This document shows, piece after piece, positions 26,849 to 36,012 of a DNA stretch of 64,000 bases (the stretch's first letter is position 1; each line of letters begins with the position of its first letter). A program made the translations under genes and the position numbers. The notes beneath the pieces were generated by a model that did no database searches, was not told where the DNA came from, and was given only the letters and a program-made list of their open reading frames with translations. Source of the DNA: a marine gamma proteobacterium HTCC2148 (GTDB lineage: Bacteria > Pseudomonadota > Gammaproteobacteria > Pseudomonadales > Halieaceae); assembly GCA_000156295.1 (NCBI GenBank), contig DS999224.1, forward strand, positions 70,398 through 134,397. Reading direction: 5' to 3'.

Positions 26849-26880
26849 TCGGATGCTCTAACCAACTGAGCTATGGGCCC
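26804..26880 (-). tRNA. tRNA with CAU anticodon (Met elongator or lysidine Ile2)
   Basis: Read on the minus strand, the 77-nt gene starts GGGCCCATAGCTCAGTTGG and ends in TGGGCCCACCA. The acceptor stem GGGCCCA/TGGGCCC is perfect, the anticodon loop is CTCATAA, the T arm contains GGTTCAAGTCC and the CCA is encoded. The CAU anticodon does not separate elongator Met from Ile2 without a discriminating comparison. Its 3' half is duplicated at 9093–9141. Confidence 0.95.
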
Positions 26881-26958
26881 ACTTGCGGGGAGGCGGCATT
26901 ATAATGAAGATATCGTCCGACGGACAGCCCCCCTTATTACAACTCCATGGAGTGATGG

Positions 26959-28266
26959 ATGAGCACGAATACAACACAGCATATAGAAATCAAAGGTACG
27001 GTAGCGCCCGGTTTTGAACCGGTTCAGCAGTTATTCGAAAACCAGATGAGGACCCTCGCAGAGCGCAGTGCGCAGCTATGCGTATATCACCGTGGCGAAG
27101 CGGTGGTGGACCTGTGGGCGTCAGTGGAGAATGACATCAGTTTTTCTTCTGCCTCACTGATTAATGTGTTTAGCAGCGGCAAGAGTCTGGAGGCGATTGC
27201 TATGGCTTGGTTGGTGGGTAAGGGTCTGCTCAGCTACGACTCAGAAATTACGCGTTACTGGCCGGAATTTGGTGCGCAAGGGAAAGACAAGCTGACGGTG
27301 GCAGATCTTATGCGGCACGAGGCGGGGTTAGCTAGCTTTGATACTTCCATTGATATGGAAGACTTGTTTACGAAACAGATCAAGCAGAATGCGGTAGGGC
27401 AAATCATTGAGGGGCACGCACTCGCTTACACTTCGAGCAACGGCGGAAAGCGTGAGTACCATGCCCTTACCCGGGGTTGGATAGCCAACGAGGTGTTTCG
27501 AAGAGTTGATCCGGCTGGGCGCACAATCGGTGAGTTCCTGCGAGAGGAGATTAGTGGCCCGCTAGGTGCTGACGTGACCATCGGGGTTAACGAAGATGAA
27601 CGTGTGCGTATGTCCAAGGTGCATGACTTGGGCTTTGGTCGTCAGTTATGGCTGAGCATGCGGCCCAAATTTATGGGTAGGCGTATCGTGCACAATATTT
27701 TTCAAATTCTGGGTCGGCTGGTTCGCATTGTCCCGTCAATGGCCAAGAGCAGAAAAGCGGGTGCACCACCTCCCTTGGTAGGGATGAAAAATCTGGAAAT
27801 TTTCAACGAGCCCAATTTCGCCAAGGGCGAAACACCCTCAGCCAATGCTACTTGTTCTGCTCTTGGGCTGGGTAGAGTTGCAGCTATGATGGCAGCTAGA
27901 GGCAGGCTGGCGGGCAGAGAGTACTTAAGTGAATCTGCGTGGAAGGCGATGCACGAACATCCTCTTAAGGCCAATATGGGAGGTATGTTAATCACTCGGT
28001 TTACCCAGGGCGGCGTAGACTGTTTCACTCCAACTGATGCGCAAAGCACCCAAGCAGAAAGAGATTTCAATGAGGGCCGTGAGGGTTTTTATGGGTGGAT
28101 GGGGCTTGGCGGTTCTATTTTTCAGTGGCATCCCGGGCTGGATATCGGTTTTGCGTTCGTGCCGACATCGTTGCATACCCTCGATTTATTTAACGAACGG
28201 GGCAAGCGATACCAGGGCGAGGTATTGAAATGCATAGCTAAAATTGCCCGAGAGCACGCAGATTAA
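26959..28266 (+). CDS. Serine hydrolase, class C beta-lactamase fold (EstB-like)
   Basis: The SxxK motif is Ser72-Ser-Gly-Lys75 in FSSGKSLEAI, and the second-motif Tyr is probably Tyr167 (REYHALTRGW). The C-terminal GWMGLGGSIFQWHP takes the place of the KTG-type strand. No signal peptide is seen, which fits the cytoplasmic esterase branch (EstB-like) better than true beta-lactamases. At 435 aa it is full length. It follows the tRNA by 78 bp on the other strand and is just outside the island. Confidence 0.85.
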   Translation: MSTNTTQHIEIKGTVAPGFEPVQQLFENQMRTLAERSAQLCVYHRGEAVVDLWASVENDISFSSASLINVFSSGKSLEAIAMAWLVGKGLLSYDSEITRYWPEFGAQGKDKLTVADLMRHEAGLASFDTSIDMEDLFTKQIKQNAVGQIIEGHALAYTSSNGGKREYHALTRGWIANEVFRRVDPAGRTIGEFLREEISGPLGADVTIGVNEDERVRMSKVHDLGFGRQLWLSMRPKFMGRRIVHNIFQILGRLVRIVPSMAKSRKAGAPPPLVGMKNLEIFNEPNFAKGETPSANATCSALGLGRVAAMMAARGRLAGREYLSESAWKAMHEHPLKANMGGMLITRFTQGGVDCFTPTDAQSTQAERDFNEGREGFYGWMGLGGSIFQWHPGLDIGFAFVPTSLHTLDLFNERGKRYQGEVLKCIAKIAREHAD

Positions 28267-28364
28267 ATAGCAAAAGCTTTCTGTCTGATAAAAAGGCGAA
28301 TGCGCAGTACCGAGCACGAAGCGCCGCCTATTGAGATAGGCAGCTACCCGTCATTAACGTAGAC

Positions 28365-29603
28365 TTGGCAGCCTCTCGCTCATTGGCTGCCAGCACTCTT
28401 ATCGTGTCCCGCAATTCTACTCATAGCTCATCCACTGCATCTGGACTAGCGCTGTCGCAACAGAATTTTTTGCTGGCAGCAGCCTTTATCATGCCGCTGA
28501 CGTTTTCAGTGTGGCAGGCTCTGCTGAATAATTTCGTTGTAGAACGCGCCGCCTTCACTGGCGCTGAAATTGGCATGCTACAAAGCTTGCGTGAAGTACC
28601 TGGCTTTTTGGCTTTTACTGCCGTGTTTGTGTTGCTGGTCGTGCGCGAGCAGCGTTTTGCTCTCGGTTCTTTACTGGTGATGTCGGTGGGCGTTGCTCTA
28701 ACTCCCTTTTTTCCCAGCACCTATGGTCTGTATGCTACGACGGTAGTCATGTCTATGGGCTTCCATTATTTCGAAACGATCAATAAGTCCTTAACCCTGC
28801 AATGGATAGAGAAAACCCAGACGCCCCATTTTATGGGTAAGGCGATGGCGGTAAAGGCAGCAGGAGCCTTGCTGGCCTACAGCAGTATTTGGTTACTCAT
28901 GGAATGGGTGGGTTTTGGTTTTACGGCTATGTATTTACTGGCTGGTGGCATAGGCGTTGTCATCACCCTGGCGCTGTGGGTTGCCTTTCCCCATTTCCCT
29001 GAGGGGGCGGTTCAGCATAAGAAGCTGATTTTTCGCCGTCGCTATTGGCTGTACTACGCGTTGACGTTTCTGAGCGGGGCAAGACGGCAAATTTTTATGG
29101 TCTTTGCCGGCTTTATGATGGTGGAGAAGTTCGGCTATTCAGCAGCCGATATCAGTCTGCTGTATCTCGCCAATTATGTGTTTAACCTGTTTTTTGCCCC
29201 ACGTATTGGTAGCTGGGTAGGCAGGGTGGGGGAACGCCGCGCATTGCGTGTTGAATACGTGGGACTGATTATTGTGTTCAGCAGTTATGCCTTTGTTGAG
29301 AATGCAAATGTGGCGGCAGGCCTGTATATCGTCGATCATTTATTCTTCGCGCTATCGATAGCGATTAATACTTACTTTCAAAAAATCTCTGATCCTAAAG
29401 ATATTGCAGCTACATCCAGTGTCAGTTTTACCATTAATCACATAGCCGCTGTTTTTATACCGGCTCTACTGGGTATTCTGTGGCTCACTTCTCCCAGTGC
29501 TGTTTTTCTGGTGGGTTCAGCAATTGCAGTATCGTCGCTGGTTCTATGCAGTTTTATCCCTGATGCTCCTGATCAGGGCAGGGAAACGCGGTTTTCACGC
29601 TAA
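28365..29603 (+). CDS. MFS transporter
   Basis: About twelve hydrophobic helices occur in two halves separated by a basic loop (HKKLIFRRRYWLYYAL). The second half holds the MFS-like loop APRIGSWVGRVGERRALRVE (G…RxGRR type). The substrate is unknown. The start is uncertain: the TTG at 28365 gives a Ser/Thr-rich leader of about 27 residues before the first helix, and an internal GTG near 28404 is possible. It lies 98 bp after the hydrolase gene and may share its transcript. Confidence 0.8.
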   Translation: MAASRSLAASTLIVSRNSTHSSSTASGLALSQQNFLLAAAFIMPLTFSVWQALLNNFVVERAAFTGAEIGMLQSLREVPGFLAFTAVFVLLVVREQRFALGSLLVMSVGVALTPFFPSTYGLYATTVVMSMGFHYFETINKSLTLQWIEKTQTPHFMGKAMAVKAAGALLAYSSIWLLMEWVGFGFTAMYLLAGGIGVVITLALWVAFPHFPEGAVQHKKLIFRRRYWLYYALTFLSGARRQIFMVFAGFMMVEKFGYSAADISLLYLANYVFNLFFAPRIGSWVGRVGERRALRVEYVGLIIVFSSYAFVENANVAAGLYIVDHLFFALSIAINTYFQKISDPKDIAATSSVSFTINHIAAVFIPALLGILWLTSPSAVFLVGSAIAVSSLVLCSFIPDAPDQGRETRFSR

Positions 29604-29720
29604 AGCTTGCTAATCGGTCTGTGGACAGGTTTTGCCCACTCGGTATAAGGTTCGGGGCTTTGCGGTGTCAGGCACAAGAGGTCAACGATGTTTTGAACTG
29701 TCTCAGTAAGGCAGCCTGGC

Positions 29721-30263
29721 TCAGGCCGTCAGCCCCAATATTAAAGTGGAATAGCCGACGAATAGCAGTGTGAGCAGTGGAAAAATTCGCGGAACGGCAA
29801 TCATCAGTGCAGTCAGTGCCATGCCTGCTAAAGGCAGCACCAGCGATGGCATCAGCGGGTTCCCAAACATGGTGACATTTACGTAGGGACCCACCAGAAA
29901 GTACAGCAGCATCGACAGGCAAGAAAGTCGGCCCAGTCCCTGGCTATGATATAAAAAGTCCAGATTTCCAGATCCCTCAGGTACCGGCAGTGCCATTTCG
30001 GCGGCGCCATAGACGCAAATAGCTCCAATGATCAGAACCACGAAATCACCAAAGTGCCAGGCCTCCAGGTCACGTAGCCCCCAGCCTACCCACCAGAACT
30101 GCAATACGTAGGCCAGAACGCAAATCCCCCAGGCCGCAGTGGACCAGTGAAAGGAAACATCGCGATGGACCCGGATTAACATGGCAACGGAGTGCAATAG
30201 CCGAGTAATAGCCAGGCCGAGGATGATAGATATCGCTACAAAGACGTATTCGTGCTGAGTCAT
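29721..30263 (-). CDS. Hypothetical polytopic membrane protein
   Basis: This 180-aa protein has about five membrane helices, starting MTQHEYVFVAISIILGLAIT and ending PLLTLLFVGYSTLILGLTA. It has no recognised motif, although the first helix with EYVF and TRLL is common to small uncharacterised membrane proteins. It is divergent from alkB upstream and convergent with the MFS gene. Confidence 0.7.
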   Translation of the reverse strand: MTQHEYVFVAISIILGLAITRLLHSVAMLIRVHRDVSFHWSTAAWGICVLAYVLQFWWVGWGLRDLEAWHFGDFVVLIIGAICVYGAAEMALPVPEGSGNLDFLYHSQGLGRLSCLSMLLYFLVGPYVNVTMFGNPLMPSLVLPLAGMALTALMIAVPRIFPLLTLLFVGYSTLILGLTA

Positions 30264-30408
30264 AATAAAACTAAAAGTAGAGAGCGGGTTGTTGGCCGGC
30301 TGCTATGATTTTTGTTCACTAATAGTCGCAACTAGTTTGAGTCATGGCAACCACTGTATTTTTATCACGTGGCATAATGAACGTCAGAGACGAGCAAGCC
30401 TGAAAGTG

Positions 30409-31065
30409 ATGGACTCCCAGAATACTTTATTTGAAGCCTTAAGAGGTGAACCTTTGCCGCTGGAGCAGGCCGATTTGGTTTTATTCCCTAAGGTGGCGCT
30501 GGGCTTTGACTCCGCCGGGCTACTCGCTCGTCTCATTGATGAGACTCCATGGTCTCAGGAGACGATTCGGCTTTACGGAAAGACCCATCTGCAACCACGA
30601 TTGATCGCTTGGTATGGAGACCCAGAGGCCCAGTACGCTTACTCTGGTAAGCAATATCAGCCGATTCCGTGGACACCCCTACTGACTACTCTGAAGGCGT
30701 CGGTAGAAACCTTATGTGCCTCCTCATTCAACAGCGTGCTGCTGAACTTCTATCGTGATGGCGCTGACTCTATGGGGCTGCATGCGGATGACGAGCCAGA
30801 ACTGGGGACCGAGCCGTGTATTGCGTCTTTGAGTTTGGGTGAGGAGCGCACACTTTACTTTAAACACAAGCAACGTAAAGAGCTTAAACCGCTGAATGTG
30901 GTGTTGCCCAACGCCAGCGTGCTGAGGATGCAAGGGGTAACCCAGCAGTACTGGAAGCATGGCATCCGAAAAATTTCCCGACCCTGTGGTCCCAGGGTTA
31001 ATTTAACCTTCAGGCGGATTTATCCGCGCAAGGCTTCACCCGATCAGGGCCCACCAGCAAAGTAG
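30409..31065 (+). CDS. alkB: AlkB-type 2-oxoglutarate/Fe(II)-dependent DNA repair dioxygenase
   Basis: This protein oxidatively removes alkyl groups from DNA or RNA bases. Iron ligands are visible: His125 and Asp127 (GLHADDEPEL) and His184 (WKHGIRKIS). The 2-oxoglutarate-binding Arg set is in RVNLTFRR (Arg196, Arg202), and LLNFYRDGADSMGLH is the family's leading strand. I start at ATG 30409 (MDSQNTLF); the upstream extension to 30289 is Cys/His-rich and not family-like. It overlaps the convergent membrane-protease-like gene by 30 bp. It resembles the short ALKBH2/3-like bacterial branch. Confidence 0.9.
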   Translation: MDSQNTLFEALRGEPLPLEQADLVLFPKVALGFDSAGLLARLIDETPWSQETIRLYGKTHLQPRLIAWYGDPEAQYAYSGKQYQPIPWTPLLTTLKASVETLCASSFNSVLLNFYRDGADSMGLHADDEPELGTEPCIASLSLGEERTLYFKHKQRKELKPLNVVLPNASVLRMQGVTQQYWKHGIRKISRPCGPRVNLTFRRIYPRKASPDQGPPAK

Positions 31066-31644
31066 TCCGGCGATCGCACTGCCGGCACTGGCTCTGCCCA
31101 GTACCTTGGGACTAATTTTTGCCAACTCCGACATGGGGTTTTTGCTGCGACGGGTGCGCATTAAAACCGGCCATTCGATGATCGAACCAAACGCGAAGCT
31201 TGCCGCTGCACCTGCCACCAGCGCTGCACGGCCGGCGGTGTCCGTGTCTACCGCACTGAAAACAGCCCACAAGGCCAATACACCACCAACGGTGCCGGCA
31301 ACACTCATGCTGAAGAATTTGTTCAGGGTGTTTTTTTCAAAGTTCCAATCAAAGACAAACAGGCTGGGCTTATCCCTGACTGTGTAGTCGGCTGCACTGA
31401 ATTTTGCGCCTAAATAATGAAACCATTCATGCACTAGATTGACGGTGAGAAAACCTGCGGCAATACCCGTTAGAACGGTGAGCAGCGTGGCCAATGTCCA
31501 CCCTGTGAGTTGGCTCCAACTGTCTGCGGCTGCAAATAATGATAGTGCTATAACCCATAGGGCTAAATGCATCGCGGCCTGCTTAATGAGCAGTGTCGCT
31601 GGCGCTCTCGCCATTTTTTCAAAAGCTTCCTGTGGCTGTTCCAT
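31036..31644 (-). CDS. Membrane protein with HExxH motif (putative metalloprotease)
   Basis: This 202-aa protein has about five helices and HEWFH at residues 72–76 inside a hydrophobic segment (NLVHEWFHYLGAKF), the zinc motif of membrane metallopeptidases such as DUF3267/site-2-like proteins. No clear third ligand can be assigned. Its ATG directly follows the TAA of the reductase gene upstream, so translation is likely coupled to it. It could regulate or process a membrane substrate; this is inference. Confidence 0.65.
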   Translation of the reverse strand: MEQPQEAFEKMARAPATLLIKQAAMHLALWVIALSLFAAADSWSQLTGWTLATLLTVLTGIAAGFLTVNLVHEWFHYLGAKFSAADYTVRDKPSLFVFDWNFEKNTLNKFFSMSVAGTVGGVLALWAVFSAVDTDTAGRAALVAGAAASFAFGSIIEWPVLMRTRRSKNPMSELAKISPKVLGRASAGSAIAGLLCWWALIG

Positions 31645-32724
31645 TTAACTAGCTCCCTGGAGTTGGGCGGCTCCATTGATATTAGGCAAATCCAGCATCG
31701 TCACAATCCCGCCGCGAGCCTCGCAGACGGCGGGAATGGCATTGACCAGCCAGGCTGCTGCCGATGAGTTACCGCCTCCCGCCATGCCTGGCTCCACTGG
31801 GTCATGGCCGTGTACGCTGACCTCCAGGTTGGGACTGCCACTGATAATAACCTGGTGGCAGCCTTGGCCCTGAGGTGGGTAAGGCCAGTCTGGAGCGCAG
31901 TTATCATCTATGCGGGTGATGTGCTCTAGCGCGTAAAGCGGCTTCTCGTTGTGATAGCCGATGACTTCAAATCTAAATGCGCCCTGGGTACCTTGCTCAA
32001 AAGTGCCCATGCCTGCCACCTCAACGGTCTCTTCCAATGGCCTGCGCTGTACGCTGATCTGTACGCGCTCAACCGGCTTGTTTAGGGCGCGGCCTATCAG
32101 TTTGATCATCGGCGACCACACCATATCGATAGCGAAGTCGTGCAACATCATCGGCAACTCCTCCATGGGTTGTCCAAAGCCAATGACCTCGCGGACCACT
32201 TGGGGCTGATCGTAAAGCGCGTAGTTAAATATCTCTCGAGTTCGAATTTCAGTGATGCCAGCCACGGCGCCGCTCAATACAACCGGCAACATGTCCATGA
32301 CCCATCCTGGATCTATGCCTGACACAAATAGCGATGCTCCAGAATCCTTGCAAACTGCCTCTATAGGCGCGAGTGCTTCCTGGGGTGTTGACTGCGGGTC
32401 GAGATAAAAATAAAGGCCCGGTGCGACCACGTTGATGCCTGCGCTCAGGCAGGCAATCACTTCGGCAATCGCTTCTTCGGGTCGAGTATCTGCTGTGGCG
32501 CTATAGACGACGGCATCAACAGACTCGGTGATTGCTGCCTGCCAGTCCTGAGTGGCGGTAATACCGCAAACGTCGATCCCGGCTATTTCTCCAGCGTCTC
32601 GGCCCGCTTTTCTGTCATCAGAAACGATCACTGCTTGCAGGTTCAGTGCGCTGTGTGACAGCACCGCCCTGATGGCGGGCCGGCCTACATTGCCAGTACC
32701 CCAGACGATAACGTTTTTGTTCAT
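31645..32724 (-). CDS. NAD(P)-dependent dehydrogenase, dihydrodipicolinate-reductase-like
   Basis: The Rossmann motif VIVWGTGNVGRPAIRAVL opens the protein. SDDRKAGRDAGEIAGI follows, then the GLYFYL and SGIDPGWVMDMLPVVLSG segments typical of the DapB-like/2,4-diaminopentanoate dehydrogenase group, not true DapB. The substrate is unknown. I start at ATG 32724 because the Rossmann strand begins directly after it; the longer open frame to 32811 is extra. The gene ends in TAA immediately before the ATG of the next gene. Confidence 0.8.
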   Translation of the reverse strand: MNKNVIVWGTGNVGRPAIRAVLSHSALNLQAVIVSDDRKAGRDAGEIAGIDVCGITATQDWQAAITESVDAVVYSATADTRPEEAIAEVIACLSAGINVVAPGLYFYLDPQSTPQEALAPIEAVCKDSGASLFVSGIDPGWVMDMLPVVLSGAVAGITEIRTREIFNYALYDQPQVVREVIGFGQPMEELPMMLHDFAIDMVWSPMIKLIGRALNKPVERVQISVQRRPLEETVEVAGMGTFEQGTQGAFRFEVIGYHNEKPLYALEHITRIDDNCAPDWPYPPQGQGCHQVIISGSPNLEVSVHGHDPVEPGMAGGGNSSAAAWLVNAIPAVCEARGGIVTMLDLPNINGAAQLQGAS

Positions 32725-32836
32725 GACATTGACTCTTACTCTTATTACAACATTGTACGCCTTCAGGTGGCATGGGGACCAATAGTTACTGTATTGCTGC
32801 GACCAATTCAAGTGACAGACTTCAAAGCCTGGGCAT

Positions 32837-32861
32837 AAAAAAGCCGCCCTGAGGCGGCTTT
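32837..32861 (-). terminator. Intrinsic terminator of the fasciclin gene
   Basis: On the minus strand AAGCCGCCTCAGGGCGGC is followed by six T. It lies 20 bp past the fasciclin stop codon. Confidence 0.85.
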
Positions 32862-32880
32862 AAACGGTGCTGCAAGAAGC

Positions 32881-33408
32881 TTACAGTGCCGGCAACAAGA
32901 CGCTGTCGATCACCCATACAGTACCATTATCGGTCTTAACCGGTTGGCAGCTTACTTCAGCCATGTTTACGCGGGCTTCACCATTTGCGCGACCGAAATA
33001 CACCGACTGACCGTTGAGTGTTGCACGGCGGGTTGCGATGTTGGCGGACATCTTACGTGGGTCTTGTTGTCCGGTGGTCACGTGATAGGTCAGTACTGCG
33101 GTAAGAAGGTCTGTGTTGCCGACTACGACGTCGACCAGCTCAGCAGGCAGCGCGGCAAATGCATCGTTGGTGGGGGCGAAGACCGTAATGTTTTCGGTAG
33201 TAGCTAATGCGTCGGCGAGATCAGCTGCGACGACCAGGTCGACAAGAGTGCTGAGTGCAGGCGTGGCGATCGCTGCATCAACGATTGAACCGTCGAAGGT
33301 AACAGCGTTTGTGCTCGCACAGTCGCCGAAGCTGTCGGCGTTCGCACCAGAAATCATTGTTAAGGAAAGTGCTGCAGTTGCGGCAAGTGAGGTTAGGGTT
33401 GTTTTCAT
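32881..33408 (-). CDS. Secreted fasciclin (FAS1) domain protein
   Basis: A signal peptide (MKTTLTSLAATAALSLTMIS, ending near GANA) is followed by one FAS1 domain with both signature boxes: ITVFAPTNDAFAALP (H1) and YHVTTG…NGQSV…VWVIDSVLLP (H2). FAS1 domains mediate adhesion or matrix contact outside the cell. I start at 33408 because GGAG lies six bases upstream; the ten-residue extension has no RBS. It is single-copy with its own terminator, so it is probably monocistronic. Confidence 0.9.
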   Translation of the reverse strand: MKTTLTSLAATAALSLTMISGANADSFGDCASTNAVTFDGSIVDAAIATPALSTLVDLVVAADLADALATTENITVFAPTNDAFAALPAELVDVVVGNTDLLTAVLTYHVTTGQQDPRKMSANIATRRATLNGQSVYFGRANGEARVNMAEVSCQPVKTDNGTVWVIDSVLLPAL

Positions 33409-33929
33409 ATCGTGCTCCATAGTTTTAAACAGCTTCAATGTGAATTGTTGTTGGTCTACATCGTAAGCTGCTGTCGATCTGAGCCAGGCAGTCCCTTTTG
33501 CAGTCCCGGCAGCAGTTACACAATTAAAATTACGGGCAGTTTTTTCTGTCGGATTTATCGAATATAAGCTTGTCCAGCTTTTGTCGCTAAGGGCGGCTTT
33601 TATGTTGCAAGGGCGTGAGGGACTGATTTCTAATGTAACTCACTGAATTGTTTGCCGAATCGCGAAGCCAATTCGTGCTGGTAGGTTCATATTTATTTTT
33701 GCCATAAAGGAAAATTATTTAATGAAGTTACAGGCCATCCAGCGTTTTACGGGATTGGTCATTTCAATTGATACTTGGCGATGTATGAACTTAGTGCCAA
33801 TTCAGGGCAAGGAAAACGCGCCAGCAGGATCGCAATTGGCGGATCAATGTCGTTACGCCCGTGCATGCCGCTTCTGAGTCGGCTTTGACCACAATGTGAG
33901 AAGCAGTCTATGCCGTGTTTGGCAGGCAC
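33409..33929. other. Noncoding stretch
   Basis: It holds the fasciclin RBS and presumed promoter on the minus strand. A 51-codon + strand frame (33722–33877) was considered and rejected. Nothing else was recognised. Confidence 0.4.
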
Positions 33930-33957
33930 AAAAAAGCCACCTACAGGTGGCTTTAAA
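33930..33957 (-). terminator. Intrinsic terminator of rpoD
   Basis: On the minus strand AAGCCACC and GGTGGCTT form a stem with a short loop, followed by TTTT. It lies 22 bp past the rpoD stop codon. Confidence 0.85.
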
Positions 33958-33978
33958 ATTGGTGCTTTCAGGACAGAT

Positions 33979-35796
33979 TTATTCGTCCAGGAAACTGCGC
34001 AGATAGTCAGACCGAGTCGGGTGGCGCAGCTTACGCAGTGCCTTGGCTTCGATCTGGCGAATACGCTCTCGAGTGACATCGAACTGTTTGCCCACTTCCT
34101 CGAGGGTGTGGTCGGTGTTCATATCGATGCCGAAACGCATGCGCAGTACCTTGGCTTCGCGCGCGGTGAGGCCAGCCAAAACGTCTTTGGTTGCTTCCTG
34201 CAGACCCTGGCCCGTGGCGGAGTCAACTGGTGAGGAAATGGTGCTGTCCTCAATGAAGTCGCCCAGGTGGGAGTCTTCATCGTCGCCGATGGGCGTCTCC
34301 ATGGAGATGGGCTCCTTGGCGATTTTCAGTACCTTGCGAACCTTGTCTTCTGGCATGTCCATACGCTCGCCAAGCTCTTCCGGAGTGGGTTCGCGACCCA
34401 TTTCCTGCAACATCTGGCGTGAGATACGGTTGAGCTTGTTGATGGTCTCAATCATATGCACTGGTATACGGATAGTGCGCGCCTGGTCGGCAATGGAGCG
34501 GGTAATCGCCTGGCGAATCCACCAGGTAGCGTAGGTCGAAAACTTGTAACCCCGGCGATACTCGAACTTGTCGACCGCCTTCATCAGGCCGATGTTGCCT
34601 TCCTGAATCAGGTCCAGGAATTGCAGGCCGCGGTTGGTGTACTTCTTGGCGATGGAAATTACCAGGCGCAGGTTTGCCTCGACCATTTCTTTCTTGGCGC
34701 GACGAGCACGGGCTTCGCCCATGGACATGCGGCGGTTGATTTCCTTGATCTCAGAAATCTGCAGACCACATTGCCCTTCAATGGCCTGAATACGGCGCTG
34801 CAAGCGATGAATGATTTCTTTTTCGGCGTTCAGCTTGGGGCCGTAGTCTTTCTTGCGCGCCTGGCGAGACAGCCATTTGAGATCGGATTCCGACCCCTGG
34901 AAGGTGCTGATGAAGTCCTTGCGGGGCATGCCGCAGACCTTGATCGCAATGCGCATGATTTCGCGCTCCTGGTCACGCACCGCAGCGAGAATGTTGCGTG
35001 GTGTATCGGAGATGGGATCAAATACGCGCGGAGTCAGTTTGAAGAACTTGAATAGCTCGCCCAGCTTTTCCATCTCTTTAATGGCAGCGGCGTCGGTGCG
35101 ACCTTTTTCAGCGATGACTTTTTCAGTTTTGTTGTACTGTCGCTTGAGTGCGGTGAAGCGCTTTTTGGCTTCTACAGGATCTGGGCCGTTGTCCGTTTCT
35201 TCTTCTTCGTCAGTACCGGCTTTATCAGCCTTGGCCTGCGCGGCCTCCGCCAGTTCAGCAGCGGTGGGCACGTGTTGGGCCGGATCCAGGTAGCCGACCA
35301 TAATGTCAGCGAGTTTGCGTTCTTCCTTAGTGACTAGCTCGTATTCGTCGAGAATACTTTTTACTGCGCCGGGGTAAAGGGCGAGGGCAGATAAGAGTTC
35401 GCGTATGCCTTCTTCGATACGCTTGGCGATTACAATTTCGCCTTCGCGGGTCAACAGTTCCACGGTGCCCATTTCTCGCATGTACATGCGCACTGGGTCG
35501 GTGGTGCGACCTGCCTCCGTTTCAACGGCGGCCAGCGCGGCGGCGGCTTCGGCAGCGGCGATGTCATCAGCAGAGCGATCGCCCTCGGTCATCAGCAGTT
35601 CGTCGGCGTCTGGCGCCTGCTCGAACACCTGAATGCCCATGTCGTTGATCATCTGAATGATGTCTTCAACCTGGTCGGGATCGGAAATATCCTGCGGGAG
35701 GTGATCGTTCACCTCTGCGTAGGTCAGATAGCCCTGCTCCTTACCCTTGGCGATCAGGGCTTTCAGGCGGGATTGTTGGTTCACAACGTCAGTCAT
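33979..35796 (-). CDS. rpoD: RNA polymerase primary sigma factor (sigma-70)
   Basis: This 605-aa protein shows all sigma-70 regions. Region 1.1 begins at [20 protein letters not shown]. Region 1.2 contains [18 protein letters not shown]. The large gammaproteobacterial insertion is acidic. Region 2 has [19 protein letters not shown] and [18 protein letters not shown] (−10 recognition), and region 4 has [20 protein letters not shown] (−35 recognition). It directs most transcription. It is the last gene of the rpsU–yqeY–dnaG–rpoD series; 216 bp separate it from dnaG, enough for its own promoter. Length is normal. Confidence 0.98.
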   Translation of the reverse strand: MTDVVNQQSRLKALIAKGKEQGYLTYAEVNDHLPQDISDPDQVEDIIQMINDMGIQVFEQAPDADELLMTEGDRSADDIAAAEAAAALAAVETEAGRTTDPVRMYMREMGTVELLTREGEIVIAKRIEEGIRELLSALALYPGAVKSILDEYELVTKEERKLADIMVGYLDPAQHVPTAAELAEAAQAKADKAGTDEEEETDNGPDPVEAKKRFTALKRQYNKTEKVIAEKGRTDAAAIKEMEKLGELFKFFKLTPRVFDPISDTPRNILAAVRDQEREIMRIAIKVCGMPRKDFISTFQGSESDLKWLSRQARKKDYGPKLNAEKEIIHRLQRRIQAIEGQCGLQISEIKEINRRMSMGEARARRAKKEMVEANLRLVISIAKKYTNRGLQFLDLIQEGNIGLMKAVDKFEYRRGYKFSTYATWWIRQAITRSIADQARTIRIPVHMIETINKLNRISRQMLQEMGREPTPEELGERMDMPEDKVRKVLKIAKEPISMETPIGDDEDSHLGDFIEDSTISSPVDSATGQGLQEATKDVLAGLTAREAKVLRMRFGIDMNTDHTLEEVGKQFDVTRERIRQIEAKALRKLRHPTRSDYLRSFLDE

Positions 35797-36012
35797 TAAG
35801 GTGACACCTTTGGAAGAAGCGAAAAAAAATCAGCCGGCGATTATAACCGGATAACAGTGGCTTAACTACATAAAAGCCTGTTCATTTAGTGGATCTCTGG
35901 GCATTTAGACCCTGAATCGCCCCAAATCTATGATTTTTGTTATATGGGGGCTAATTGGACAAATGCAACGGGTTCTGCGTCCAGGCAGACGTGTCTTTTG
36001 AACAGCCCCGGG

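Noticed and set aside
33722-33877. 51-codon + strand ORF after AAGGA
   Set aside because: Composition is not protein-like, no relatives are recognised, and it lies between minus-strand genes with no promoter in view.
34043-35632. Several long + strand ORFs opposite rpoD
   Set aside because: They are antisense shadows of a strongly biased, conserved gene.
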